A DNA stretch of 64,000 nt, from positions 6,820,001 through 6,884,000 of the forward strand of contig NZ_CP009287.1 of NCBI RefSeq assembly GCF_000758705.1, written 5' to 3'. A model generated the notes under the pieces. It searched no databases and was not told the DNA's origin. It saw only the letters and a program-made list of their open reading frames with translations. The stretch is from Paenibacillus graminis (GTDB taxonomy: Bacteria > Bacillota > Bacilli > Paenibacillales > Paenibacillaceae). Each line of letters starts with the position of its first letter. Within the stretch, counting starts at the first letter, position 1. Positions 17,632 through 25,910 of the stretch are shown here, in pieces. The translations under genes and the position numbers were made by a program.

Positions 17632-18747
17632 TTAGAATCCCCCCTGTTTACGGAACTGCCGCAGATTGATAAGAATTACAGGCAAGACTGCAATCAGGAG
17701 CACAATAGCCAGCGTTGAGCCGTACCCGAAATTACGGTACATAAAGAACTGCCGGTAGAACTGTGTCGCTACCACTTCTGTATCGTATTGACCTCCTGTC
17801 ATCACCATGACGACGTCAAATATTTTCAATGTAAAGACGATAATGGTGGTTGTAACGGTCAGAATCGTCGCGGAGATGAACGGAATCATAATGCCGAAGA
17901 AAATCTTCACCTCACCTGCACCATCCACACGCGCGGCCTCCAGAATATCGTCGGGAACCCCTTTAATTGCGGCGGAGAAGATCACCATCGCAAACCCCGT
18001 CTGCATCCAGATCAAAATCACAATGAGAAAAAAGTTATTCCAGGGCTGCAGCATACTCGTCCAAGCCTGCGGTTCGCCGCCAAAATAGGTCACAATCGCG
18101 TTCAGCAGCCCGATTTGCTCGTCGCCCGGCTGATAATAATAGACAAATTTCCAAATGACTCCTGCGGCTACAAACGATATAGCCATGGGCATGAAGATGA
18201 TCGACTTGGCGATTTTTTCGTAGCTGCTGCGGTCGGCAAGAATGGCGATCAGCAGCCCGAAGCAGACACAGGCCAGCGTTCCGACGAATACCCATAGCAG
18301 ATTGTTACGCAGCGCGGTCGCCATGAGGTGGTCGCTGAAGATCGCGGCATAGTTGCTGAGTCCGACAAATTTCTCCGAGGAAGCATTAAAAAAGCTCAGA
18401 TACAGCGTCCGCAGCGCAGGCAGCACCAGCAGCCAGCCCAGAATGATAACCGCCGGCCCGATAAAAACATACGGCAGCACCCTCCTGCGGATATGGTCAG
18501 GATACTGCTCCACCGCCCAGGTCAGCGTATAGTAAATCAGATACACGCCAAGCACGCCCCACAGTACGGCAAGAACCGCAGTCAGCAGCGGATTCAGCGC
18601 AGAATCCCGGAAAAACAAAAAAATCAGGCCATTAATCACGATGTTGGCAAGCAGAACCCCAAGGGACAGAAGCACCGCCTTGATGCTGATGGTCCGTTTC
18701 GCTTGTGCACCGGGGTCACTGGATTTCGGCTTTATTTGTGCATCCAT
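17632..18747 (-). CDS. ABC sugar transporter permease (MalF/AglF-like)
   Basis: This 371-residue permease starts at the ATG at 18747, directly behind AGGAGG; an upstream in-frame extension is made of 13-residue repeats encoded by the 39-bp repeat and is not translated in my view. Two extra N-terminal helices precede the six core helices. The EAA loop reads EAARVDGAGEVKIFFGIMIP. With the MalG-like partner and the lipoprotein it forms the importer for the disaccharide cleaved by the phosphorylase fusion. It is separated from the binding-protein gene by about 270 bases containing a hairpin, consistent with lower permease than binding-protein expression. Confidence 0.93.
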   Translation of the reverse strand: MDAQIKPKSSDPGAQAKRTISIKAVLLSLGVLLANIVINGLIFLFFRDSALNPLLTAVLAVLWGVLGVYLIYYTLTWAVEQYPDHIRRRVLPYVFIGPAVIILGWLLVLPALRTLYLSFFNASSEKFVGLSNYAAIFSDHLMATALRNNLLWVFVGTLACVCFGLLIAILADRSSYEKIAKSIIFMPMAISFVAAGVIWKFVYYYQPGDEQIGLLNAIVTYFGGEPQAWTSMLQPWNNFFLIVILIWMQTGFAMVIFSAAIKGVPDDILEAARVDGAGEVKIFFGIMIPFISATILTVTTTIIVFTLKIFDVVMVMTGGQYDTEVVATQFYRQFFMYRNFGYGSTLAIVLLIAVLPVILINLRQFRKQGGF

Positions 18748-18777
18748 ATTAGCTCCTCCTAAAAGCTTTGTGAGCTT

Positions 18778-18900
18778 AAGCATCATCCGAACCGTTTCGT
18801 ACAAAACTGGCTTCGGAAGCATAGGCTTAAGTTTTGTGCGCAAAACTTTTTTCGTAAGCATACGCTTAGGTTTTGCGCAGCAAAACCCTTCGTAAGCCTT
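18778..18900. repeat. 39-bp imperfect tandem repeat with GTTTTGTGCGCAAAAC stems
   Basis: AAGCAT starts at 18778, 18817 and 18856, giving two 39-base units plus a 38-base unit before AAGCC. The second and third units contain near-palindromes (AAGCATAGGCTT, GTTTTGTGCGCAAAAC). It lies between the binding-protein and permease genes, just upstream of the permease ribosome binding site, so it is transcribed and can fold in the mRNA. Confidence 0.75.
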
Positions 18901-18941
18901 GCAGACCGTCCATTCAGGCAGTCACCGCGCCTTGGACAGGC

Positions 18942-18986
18942 AAAAAGCGGGACAGGCTATACTCGCTGCTCACTGCCCCGCTTTTT
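18942..18986 (-). terminator. Intra-operon terminator/attenuator after the binding-protein gene
   Basis: Read leftward, AAAAAGCGGGGCAG pairs with CTGTCCCGCTTTTT with one mismatch and ends in a T run. It lies 34 bases after the stop of the binding-protein gene and before the permease genes. Partial termination here would explain the usual excess of binding protein over permeases. Confidence 0.8.
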
Positions 18987-19019
18987 CGGATGAATCTTAT
19001 GACTTAAAAAAGTCCAAGC

Positions 19020-20459
19020 TTAATTGTTCCAGCCTGACTGAATCTGCTCGAGGGCCTTATCCAGTGTAGCTGTTCCGCTTACATAGTCGGTCATGCCTTT
19101 CCAGAACGTGCCTGCACCCACTTTGCCCGGCATCAGGTCAGAGCCGTCGAAGCGCAGTGTGGAAGCATCCTGTACCAGCTTCGCCATCCGGCGGTCAGAT
19201 TCGGAGGTGTACCAATCCAGGGAGGCATCATTCATTGGGGCAATCACGCCGCCGGACTGTACCCAGGTTTTGATCGATTCGCCTGTGGTGAAGAACTCCA
19301 TGACTGCACGCACTTCCGGACGGTCATTGAACATAGCATAGATATCGCCCGCTACCAGCACCGGCTTGCCGTATTGCGGATCAATCGGCGGCAGATAGAA
19401 CCAGTCGTAATCCTGATCCACCTTGGCCGTTTCCGGGAAGAAGCTGGTAATGAAGTTCCCCATCAGATTGAACCAGGCTTTTGGCGGGTTCTCGAACATT
19501 GGCTTTGGCGCATCCCCGAAAGCAGTGGTTACAATCGATTTGGTTCCGCCATAGACGTAATCCTTATTGAGCCAGATCTTGGACATCACTTCTACGGCAT
19601 TCTTCACTTCCGGCGAGGTGAACGGCAGCTCGCCTTTAACCCATTTATCATAGTTCTCAGGCGTAGTAGTACGCAGCATAATGTTCTCTATCCAGTCGGT
19701 TGCCGCCCAGCCCGTTGCCGCACCGCTCTCAATTCCAATAGTCCAGGCCGGATCGCCGTCCTTGGCAATTTGCTCGGTCAGCGCCATCATGTCATCCCAG
19801 GTTTCAGGAACCGTATAACCGGCATCGTCAAATTGCTTCTTGGGATACCAGACCAGACTTTTCACATTGCTGCGGTTCCAGATCCCGGCCATGATCTTGC
19901 CGTCTTTTCCGTCCATGGTGGACATATCCAGCCAGCTTTTGTTGTAGTTCGCTTTCAGCTTCTCCTGGTCCAGCACCCCGGTCAGATCAACCACCTTGCC
20001 GGTTTTGGCAATGGAGGCCAAGAGGCCCGGCTGCGGGAAGTCGGCGATATCCGGCGCATTGCCGCCGTCAACACGGATGTTGATCGTCGCTTCGAATTCC
20101 TTGGAGCCTTCATATTGAATATCGATGCCGGTTTTTTCCTCAAACTCCTTAATGCTGCTCTCAAACTTCACCTGGTCGGCATCCACGAACGGTCCGAACA
20201 TGGTTACCTTGGTGCCTTTATATTCACCTTTCATAGCCAAATCCAGCGGTGAGCCCGCCCCTGCGGCCTCCGAAGCTTCCGGTGAAGCTTGGCTGTTAGA
20301 TGCAGCCGGTGCTTCTGTAGCCGCTGGCGGATCGGTCTTGGCCGCATTATTAGTATTATTATTTCCGCCGCATCCGCTAAGCATCATGGTGAAGGATAGA
20401 CACAGCACCATGGCGAGTGACAGTTTTCGTCCCGTAGCCTTTTTCATTTCGTCATACAT
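19020..20459 (-). CDS. Sugar ABC transporter substrate-binding lipoprotein (family 1)
   Basis: This 479-residue lipoprotein has a basic, hydrophobic signal and a lipobox LSGC, then a low-complexity Asn/Pro/Ala/Ser linker to about residue 75. The binding domain follows (VTMFGPFVDADQVKFESSIK, FEEKTGIDI, GNAPDIADFPQPG) and matches MalE/AglE-like proteins. The start MYDEMKK is preceded by AAAGGGG; the Met at position 5 is an alternative. It is the first structural gene after the LacI-type regulator and is preceded by two copies of the TTGAAAAGCTTTTCAA-type operator, so it should be induced by the transported sugar. Confidence 0.95.
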   Translation of the reverse strand: MYDEMKKATGRKLSLAMVLCLSFTMMLSGCGGNNNTNNAAKTDPPAATEAPAASNSQASPEASEAAGAGSPLDLAMKGEYKGTKVTMFGPFVDADQVKFESSIKEFEEKTGIDIQYEGSKEFEATINIRVDGGNAPDIADFPQPGLLASIAKTGKVVDLTGVLDQEKLKANYNKSWLDMSTMDGKDGKIMAGIWNRSNVKSLVWYPKKQFDDAGYTVPETWDDMMALTEQIAKDGDPAWTIGIESGAATGWAATDWIENIMLRTTTPENYDKWVKGELPFTSPEVKNAVEVMSKIWLNKDYVYGGTKSIVTTAFGDAPKPMFENPPKAWFNLMGNFITSFFPETAKVDQDYDWFYLPPIDPQYGKPVLVAGDIYAMFNDRPEVRAVMEFFTTGESIKTWVQSGGVIAPMNDASLDWYTSESDRRMAKLVQDASTLRFDGSDLMPGKVGAGTFWKGMTDYVSGTATLDKALEQIQSGWNN

Positions 20460-20541
20460 CCCCTTTAATTATGGTTTTAGAGACTGCATTCCTTATGCCT
20501 TCTTCCGGGTGTTGCCTCCGCTTGCCTGCGGGATCACCTCC

Positions 20542-20557
20542 TTGCAAAGCTTTTCAA
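20542..20557. promoter_or_regulatory. LacI-type operator 1 (proximal to binding-protein gene)
   Basis: TTGCAAAGCTTTTCAA is the same palindrome as the other two sites with one mismatch in the left arm. It lies 83 bases upstream of the binding-protein start. Confidence 0.7.
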
Positions 20558-20707
20558 AAAAATAGCGATCTATAATCTCATACTGCTTGTATGCGTTTCC
20601 AATATTTTAATGGCTATGTCTGCTGGAGGTTATTTATGCTGCTAAATTGTTCAAATGAAGTTTTCCAGCGTATAGCTACAACATTTTCAGAGTCGTTGCA
20701 CATGATT

Positions 20708-20721
20708 TGAAAAGCTTTTCA
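20708..20721. promoter_or_regulatory. LacI-type operator 2 (perfect palindrome)
   Basis: TGAAAAGCTTTTCA is a perfect 14-base palindrome just downstream of the regulator stop codon and about 250 bases upstream of the binding-protein start. The two sites in this gap are about 165 bases apart, suitable for looping. Confidence 0.75.
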
Positions 20722-20744
20722 GAATGTTGGAAAATAAGCCGTGC

Positions 20745-21749
20745 TCATCTTTCCCGTGAGGATTCCCTTACAATCAGCTTATGCTCCATCTTTTCCGTAG
20801 GAACTTCTACCTTCCCAGTGGTCAGCAGTTCATGCAGCTTCTCCGCTGCCCGGTAGCCCAGTTGATAGATCGGCTGTGCAATGGTCGTCAGCTTCGGAAT
20901 GTACATACCCGACATCCGCAGATTGTCGAACCCGATGACGGATACCTGCCCCGGCACCAGAATATTGCGGTCCTTCAGATACGAAATGGCTCCCATCGCG
21001 AACTCATCGGCTACACAGAACAGGGCTGTCACTTGCGGATAATCTGTAAACAGCTCATGCGCTGCCTGATAGGCATGCTCAAAGCGGTGATTGGCGTATC
21101 TGACCTTCTCTACACTGTGCTCAAGCCCGGCTTCATTCAGCGCTCTTACAAATCCTTCATAACGCGGCGGGCCGGATACGGAGTTGTCATGATTGAACCC
21201 GATCATCCCGATCTCGGTATGCCCCAGTTCAATCAGGAACTTCACGGCGTCATATGCCGCTTTCTCATCATCAACTTCCACTGAGGGCACATCGAATTCT
21301 TCCGAATGGGAAGATACCAGTACAAAGGGAATTCTGCAGCCCGTCAGCTTCTCATAACATTCCGGATACAGAACATCACTGGCGTATACGATTCCATCCA
21401 CCTGCTTCTCATGAAACGTGTCAATGTAGCTCAGCATCCGTTCCTTGTCACGGTCCGTATTGCAGATCATCAGACTATAACCCAGCTTAATGCAGGCATC
21501 TTGCATCCCCCGGATCACTCCGGCAAAGTAAAGGTTCTCAATATCAGGTATAAGCAGTCCCAGTGTATTGGATTTCTTGTAAATCAACCCCCTGGCAAAA
21601 GCATTCGGCTGATACTGCAGCTTCTCAATGGCTTCAATTACACGGCTGCGCTTGCTCTCAATTACAGTATGGGGTGCATTCATTACACGTGACACGGTGC
21701 TGATTGACACCTCTGCCATTTTGGCGACATCTCTGATTGTTGGCTTCAT
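20745..21749 (-). CDS. LacI/GalR-family regulator of the disaccharide phosphorolysis operon
   Basis: I start this 334-residue regulator at the ATG at 21749 because the family always begins a few residues before the HTH and GGAAG lies 8 bases upstream. The HTH (TIRDVAKMAEVSISTVSRVM) is followed by a hinge helix (NAFARGLIYKKS) and a periplasmic-binding-like effector domain (LGLLIPDIENLYFAGVIRG, DGIVYASD, GFDNLRMSGMYIPKLTTI). It is read in the same direction as the transporter operon, immediately upstream. An operator identical to those before the binding-protein gene sits 20 bases upstream of its own start. It should therefore repress itself and the operon until the sugar or a phosphorylated product binds. 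Confidence 0.93.
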   Translation of the reverse strand: MKPTIRDVAKMAEVSISTVSRVMNAPHTVIESKRSRVIEAIEKLQYQPNAFARGLIYKKSNTLGLLIPDIENLYFAGVIRGMQDACIKLGYSLMICNTDRDKERMLSYIDTFHEKQVDGIVYASDVLYPECYEKLTGCRIPFVLVSSHSEEFDVPSVEVDDEKAAYDAVKFLIELGHTEIGMIGFNHDNSVSGPPRYEGFVRALNEAGLEHSVEKVRYANHRFEHAYQAAHELFTDYPQVTALFCVADEFAMGAISYLKDRNILVPGQVSVIGFDNLRMSGMYIPKLTTIAQPIYQLGYRAAEKLHELLTTGKVEVPTEKMEHKLIVRESSRER

Positions 21750-21769
21750 TTGAGTGACTTCCTTTGTGT

Positions 21770-21783
21770 AGAAAAGCTTTTCA
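21770..21783. promoter_or_regulatory. LacI-type operator 3 (autoregulatory)
   Basis: AGAAAAGCTTTTCA shares the GAAAAGCTTTTC core with the two sites near 20.5-20.7 kb. Its place 20 bases upstream of the regulator start codon would block transcription or early elongation of the regulator gene. Confidence 0.72.
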
Positions 21784-22069
21784 AAGCGATTATAGCAAGG
21801 GTTCACAACTTTGACAAGATATTTTTTAAAACGCTTACATTCAGGAATTCTAGCCAACAGACGCTCATTTTACACCAGCCCACCCTATTTCACACGTTAT
21901 ATGATTCCACCGGAAAGTTAAGACAGCAGGTGGAGTGCCAATTTTGAAAACCTTACCAGTCCTTCTTATTCTCCACTAACTTACTGACTTGCGAACTCCA
22001 TCCCCTAAGCAAACCTAGATACCTAAAGGAAACTGCCTTCTTGGTGATATTTGCTTACTTAAAGTGTGT

Positions 22070-22083
22070 AAATAATATTATTT
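22070..22083. promoter_or_regulatory. Palindrome and -10 box upstream of luciferase-like gene
   Basis: AAATAATATTATTT is a perfect 14-base palindrome, followed 5 bases later by TATAAT at 22089. Together they may be an operator overlapping a promoter for the gene at 22166. No adjacent regulator gene is evident, and AT-rich palindromes arise easily by chance. Confidence 0.4.
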
Positions 22084-22165
22084 CATGTTATAATTGCCGG
22101 GTAGATTACTTCCGCACTGCAAATACTGGTTATTAATAGAAATATTTATTTGGGAGGGATTATTC

Positions 22166-23179
22166 GTGAACAAACTGCAGGACATTCCGTTTTCCGTGCT
22201 GGATCTGGCTCCAATTGTGGAGGGGGGAACGGCAGCGGACTCTTTTCATAACACGCTTGATCTGGCCCGCCATGCTGAAGCTTGGGGCTACCACCGCTAC
22301 TGGCTCGCAGAGCATCATAATATGCCGGGCATTGCCAGCTCCGCCACTTCGCTGGTGATTGGCCACGTGGCGGCAGGCACCAAGAGTATCCGCGTAGGGT
22401 CAGGAGGCATCATGCTCTCCAATCATGCGCCGCTGATGATTGCCGAGCAATTCGGCACACTCGAATCCCTCTATCCCGGCCGCATCGACCTCGGGCTGGG
22501 CCGGGCTCCCGGCTCTGACCAGGCTGCGGCCCGGGCCATGCGCCGCGGACTGGGCCAGGACGGCAGTGAATTCCCTGAGCAGCTCAGCGAGCTAAGAGCT
22601 TACTTCGATCCGGAGGGTGCCGGCTCACGTCCGCTTGGCGTGCGCGCGGTACCCGGCGAAGGGCTGAATGTGCCCATCTGGCTGCTCGGCTCCAGCGGCT
22701 TCAGCGCCCAATTGGCGGGGCAGCTCGGGTTGCCCTTCGCTTTTGCCAGCCATTTCGCACCCGATTATCTGCTGCCTGCTCTTCACCTGTACCGCACCAG
22801 CTTCAAGCCGTCGGCGGTGCTCGATAAACCTCATGTAATGGTGGGACTTGGCATCACGGCAGCGGAAACCACAGAACAGGCCCGCTGGCTGGCCACCTCG
22901 CAGCAGCAGCAGTTCCTCAACATTATCCGTGGCCGTACCGGCAAGCTGCAGCCGCCGGTAGACAGCATGGAGGGACTATGGTCCCCTCAGGAAAAAGCCA
23001 TGCTGCTCAGCAAGCAGCTGTACTCCATCGCCGGAGACCAAACGGCAATTAAGGAAAGACTGCTGCAGATCGTGGAAGAAACGCAGGCTGACGAATTCAT
23101 TGTCGCCTCGCAAATCTACGACCATACTGCACGCTTGCATTCTTATGAGCTTGTTGCCGAGCTGGTTAAGGGAAGCTAG
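22166..23179 (+). CDS. LLM-class flavin-dependent oxidoreductase (luciferase-like)
   Basis: This 337-residue protein starts at GTG behind GGGAGGGA. It has the bacterial luciferase-like TIM barrel: [55 protein letters not shown] in fragments, and [14 protein letters not shown] near the end. This pattern fits the group with E. coli YhbW, which uses reduced flavin and O2 on unknown small molecules or carries out alkanal-type monooxygenation. It is a single gene with its own terminator. The family call is firm; the substrate is unknown. Confidence 0.92.
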   Translation: MNKLQDIPFSVLDLAPIVEGGTAADSFHNTLDLARHAEAWGYHRYWLAEHHNMPGIASSATSLVIGHVAAGTKSIRVGSGGIMLSNHAPLMIAEQFGTLESLYPGRIDLGLGRAPGSDQAAARAMRRGLGQDGSEFPEQLSELRAYFDPEGAGSRPLGVRAVPGEGLNVPIWLLGSSGFSAQLAGQLGLPFAFASHFAPDYLLPALHLYRTSFKPSAVLDKPHVMVGLGITAAETTEQARWLATSQQQQFLNIIRGRTGKLQPPVDSMEGLWSPQEKAMLLSKQLYSIAGDQTAIKERLLQIVEETQADEFIVASQIYDHTARLHSYELVAELVKGS

Positions 23180-23207
23180 TCTGTGCAATGTTAGAATGGA
23201 GCAAGGG

Positions 23208-23259
23208 GATTGCACCGGTCAGGGAAGCATTCGTTCCTGACTGTGCAATCTCTTTTTTT
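23208..23259 (+). terminator. Terminator of luciferase-like gene
   Basis: GATTGCAC...GTCAGG pairs with CCTGAC...TGCAATC, followed by TCTTTTTTT. It lies 28 bases after the stop codon. Confidence 0.9.
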
Positions 23260-23544
23260 GCACCTTTACCCAACGAGCAGACCAGTCACGGTTTACTCAA
23301 TGAAACACTATTTGCGATCAAACAGCTCCAGCTGTATATTCAACTCTCTATCTCTTCCCGCTGCGTTATGGATTGCTCCGGAGAATCAGAAACCTCGGGG
23401 AACACAATGAAGCTCATAAGCGGCTGAAGCTAGGTGGAAAAAGTAAAACTAATTCGCTGAAAACCGGGCTGCAGAAGGTTTTAGTGGGATTTTGTACACC
23501 TAATTCGTGCATATTGATCCCATATGGCCGATTTCAGCTGGATT

Positions 23545-23700
23545 AGTGATACATTTTCCAACATAAGATACTCCATAAGCCAAATGGGTCCGTTTAGTGA
23601 TACTTTTTCTAACATAGGATACTCCATAAGCCGAATGGGTCCGTTTAGTGATACTTTTTCCAACATAGGATACTCCAAAAGCCAATCGTTTAGTGATACC
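23545..23700. repeat. 51-bp tandem array (AGTGATAC...CCATAAGCC units)
   Basis: AGTGATA starts at 23545, 23596 and 23647 (exact 51-base period) and again at 23692 after a shortened unit. Units share TTTTTCCAACATAGGATACTC and ATGGGTCCGTTT segments with few changes. Both strands are open for 65-110 codons because 51 is a multiple of 3, but neither has a start signal. The sequence is unrelated to the arrays at 7.6 and 12.4 kb; the period is the same. Confidence 0.85.
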
Positions 23701-24173
23701 TTTCCCCAAATACAGTGGCTAGCCCTCTTCTTCGATTTTTCAAGTTCAATCTACATAGAGTTAATATTGACGCCAATACTCCAGGTGAAGCATACCCTAA
23801 AGCCGAAAGAATACCTATTTGTTCTTTATAAAATACAACTTCTTTTCCGTAATATCGAGAAATAATCAGCAATGCGGAGTTATACGTAAATAATTATATA
23901 TTAAATCAACTATTTGCCCCTATAAAATCGTTAAAGGCGATTTTCCCCGTTTTTATTTATCTTATAATTTGATTATACTGATATTATTCGTTATAACGAA
24001 CATACATAATCCTTATCCACTCCACTCATTCCTGACTGCCTGCTCTAAGGTTAGTAGTTCTCTAAAAAACCACTCTTTTCGACAAGATTTGAGCAAATTA
24101 CTGAATAAAGCAGAGATGGTGCCGGATTTCCCCGGTGTCAGAATTGACTTCCCATAAGGAAAGGAGCGGGCAA
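23701..24173. other. AT-rich intergenic region before the surface-protein gene
   Basis: This stretch has only short open frames without ribosome binding sites. It is noticeably AT-rich between about 23.8 and 24.1 kb, where the promoter of the surface protein-sortase operon should be. I see no clear regulatory palindrome. Confidence 0.4.
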
Positions 24174-25181
24174 GTGAAGAAAAAATACCACAAGGCAATA
24201 CTAGGCTTGTATATTCTGATCGTTCTGGCCGGGGTAGTCTGGCACGCCGGGGGAGTAAGTGCAGAGGACACGATAAAGCTTACGGTGAATTCGCACACAA
24301 CCAGCATGGCAAAGATGGCCAATATGCAGCCGGGAGATGTAACCACTTCTGACTATACCGTGATTAATGAGGGCAATGAACCGTTCAATTACTATGTGGA
24401 TTTCAAATTCATGTCCGGAGACCGCGAATTGTACGATATTCTGCAAATGACCCTGCAAAAAGAGGGAGTCATTCTCTATTCCGGGGTGATGAGCAAGGCA
24501 GAGGGGCGAGTGGCTGTGGGAACATTGGCCGGTGGAGGCCAGGAAGCCATTCAAATGGATGTAACTTTTCCGTATGAGGCGGGCAATGAATATCAGGCGA
24601 CAACGGCCAGTGTAGCCTTTGTGTTCACCGCTTCCGGTGAGCCCGGACCATCAGCAGAGCCAAGCGCTACGCCTTCCGCTTCTGCTACACCGAATCCGTC
24701 GGCTGATCCTAGCGCTACGCCTTCGGCTTCCGCTACACCGAATCCGTCGGCTGATCCTAGCGCTGCACCTTCCGCTTCTGCTACACCGAATCCTCCGATG
24801 GACCCAACGGCCACACCAACTGGAAGTTCGGTGCCGGGAACCATCGTCACACCGTCCGCTGCACCTTCGGCAACCGCATCACCGGGCCCGAATGAGGCTA
24901 CTGTAACCGATCCGCCGGTTCCACTCGGAGGCCACAACAGCAGCGGGGGCAATACACCTTCAGCTTCACCGGGTACCGGCAGCACGGGAACCGGAACTGA
25001 AGCCGCCCCATCAGCGGACCCTGAAGCATCGCTGCCCGACAATGAGCTTCCGCTTGGGGGGCCGGATGGCGGCGATAAGCTGCCGGACACTGCTGAGCCG
25101 TGGTATAACCTGGTTCTGCTCAGTTTGGCCGCAGCGGTTGTGAGCGTGATTATCCTGCGCAGGCTGAACTCGAAGAAATAA
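24174..25181 (+). CDS. Sortase-anchored surface protein (camelysin/TasA-like domain, LPDTA signal)
   Basis: This 335-residue protein starts at GTG behind AAGGAGCGGG. A signal peptide (cleavage after GVSA) is followed by a beta-rich domain (about 30-155) with features of TasA/camelysin-like modules: MQPGDVTTSDYTVINEGN, FNYYVDF, LYDIL, and FPYEAGNEYQ. A wall-spanning linker of about 130 residues is made of Pro-Ser-Ala-Thr repeats (PSASATPNPSAD three times). The C-terminus has LPDTA, a hydrophobic helix and RRLNSKK, a sortase sorting signal. LPDTA rather than LPxTG fits class D sortases, and such a sortase gene begins 31 bases downstream. It is probably a dedicated substrate of that enzyme, displayed on the wall; its role may be structural. 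Confidence 0.85.
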   Translation: MKKKYHKAILGLYILIVLAGVVWHAGGVSAEDTIKLTVNSHTTSMAKMANMQPGDVTTSDYTVINEGNEPFNYYVDFKFMSGDRELYDILQMTLQKEGVILYSGVMSKAEGRVAVGTLAGGGQEAIQMDVTFPYEAGNEYQATTASVAFVFTASGEPGPSAEPSATPSASATPNPSADPSATPSASATPNPSADPSAAPSASATPNPPMDPTATPTGSSVPGTIVTPSAAPSATASPGPNEATVTDPPVPLGGHNSSGGNTPSASPGTGSTGTGTEAAPSADPEASLPDNELPLGGPDGGDKLPDTAEPWYNLVLLSLAAAVVSVIILRRLNSKK

Positions 25182-25212
25182 GCTCATTACATCACAGGTT
25201 GGAGGAGAGAGT

Positions 25213-25869
25213 ATGAAGAAGCGTTCCGGACTGGTCATTGCCGTGAAGCTGGTCTTCGTACTCTCTTTGTGTGTACTGCTCTATTCAGCCTTCCAAATCC
25301 TCAAAGCACCGGTGGAAGCGCGTCAAGCCCTGCAGATATGGGAGAAAAAGAGGGAGGAAGCTCCCAGTATATACCATAAGGGAGAAGAAACACCCCTGCC
25401 TGACGGAATGGTCTCTCCACCAGAGGGAACCCACCCGTTCAAGCCAGCCTACACTGCGGGTGATATTATCGGGGAAATTTATCTGCCCAGGCTGGATAAG
25501 CGGATTGCCATTGTGGAGGGCACAGAACGCCCGCAGCTGAAAAAGGGTGCCGGACATGATAAGAACAGTGCTCCAATCGGCGCTGCCGGCAACAGTGTGC
25601 TGGCCGGCCACCGTGACACGGTGTTCCGGGGACTCGGTGCTTTGCAGAAAGATGACCGGATTGAGGTGGAGACTGCTGAAGGTAAATTCATCTATAGCGT
25701 TACAGCCAGCACGATTGTAGACGGGGACGCCAGAGGGGTTATCAAGCAGAGCGATGAGGCCGTGCTCACGCTCATTACCTGCTATCCGTTTACTTATGTC
25801 GGCTCCGCACCGGACCGCTATCTGCTCTCAGCGGCTCTGCTTAAGGATGAGACATTGTATAGAAAGTGA
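25213..25869 (+). CDS. Class D sortase
   Basis: This 218-residue transpeptidase has an N-terminal signal anchor (about 8-28), a short linker and the sortase barrel. The catalytic triad is visible: His in LAGHRDTVF, Cys in TLITCYPF and Arg in APDRYLL. IGEIYLPRLDKRIAIVEGT marks the start of the fold, and the GDARG segment and short length suit class D. It should cleave between Thr and Ala in LPDTA of the preceding protein and attach it to the cell wall. The start follows GGAGGAGAG. The gene lies 31 bases after its predicted substrate and they form an operon. Confidence 0.93.
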   Translation: MKKRSGLVIAVKLVFVLSLCVLLYSAFQILKAPVEARQALQIWEKKREEAPSIYHKGEETPLPDGMVSPPEGTHPFKPAYTAGDIIGEIYLPRLDKRIAIVEGTERPQLKKGAGHDKNSAPIGAAGNSVLAGHRDTVFRGLGALQKDDRIEVETAEGKFIYSVTASTIVDGDARGVIKQSDEAVLTLITCYPFTYVGSAPDRYLLSAALLKDETLYRK

Positions 25870-25910
25870 TACTATAGACATATGATGACACAGAGGAGAT
25901 GACCTATTGA

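Noticed and set aside
23524..23865. Plus-strand frame of 113 codons over the 51-bp array
   Set aside because: It is open because 51 is divisible by three; there is no start signal and no similarity to known proteins.
24593..25090. 165-codon antisense frame opposite the surface-protein gene
   Set aside because: It mirrors the Pro/Ser/Ala/Thr-rich repeats; the plus-strand gene has a signal peptide, a sorting signal and a ribosome binding site.
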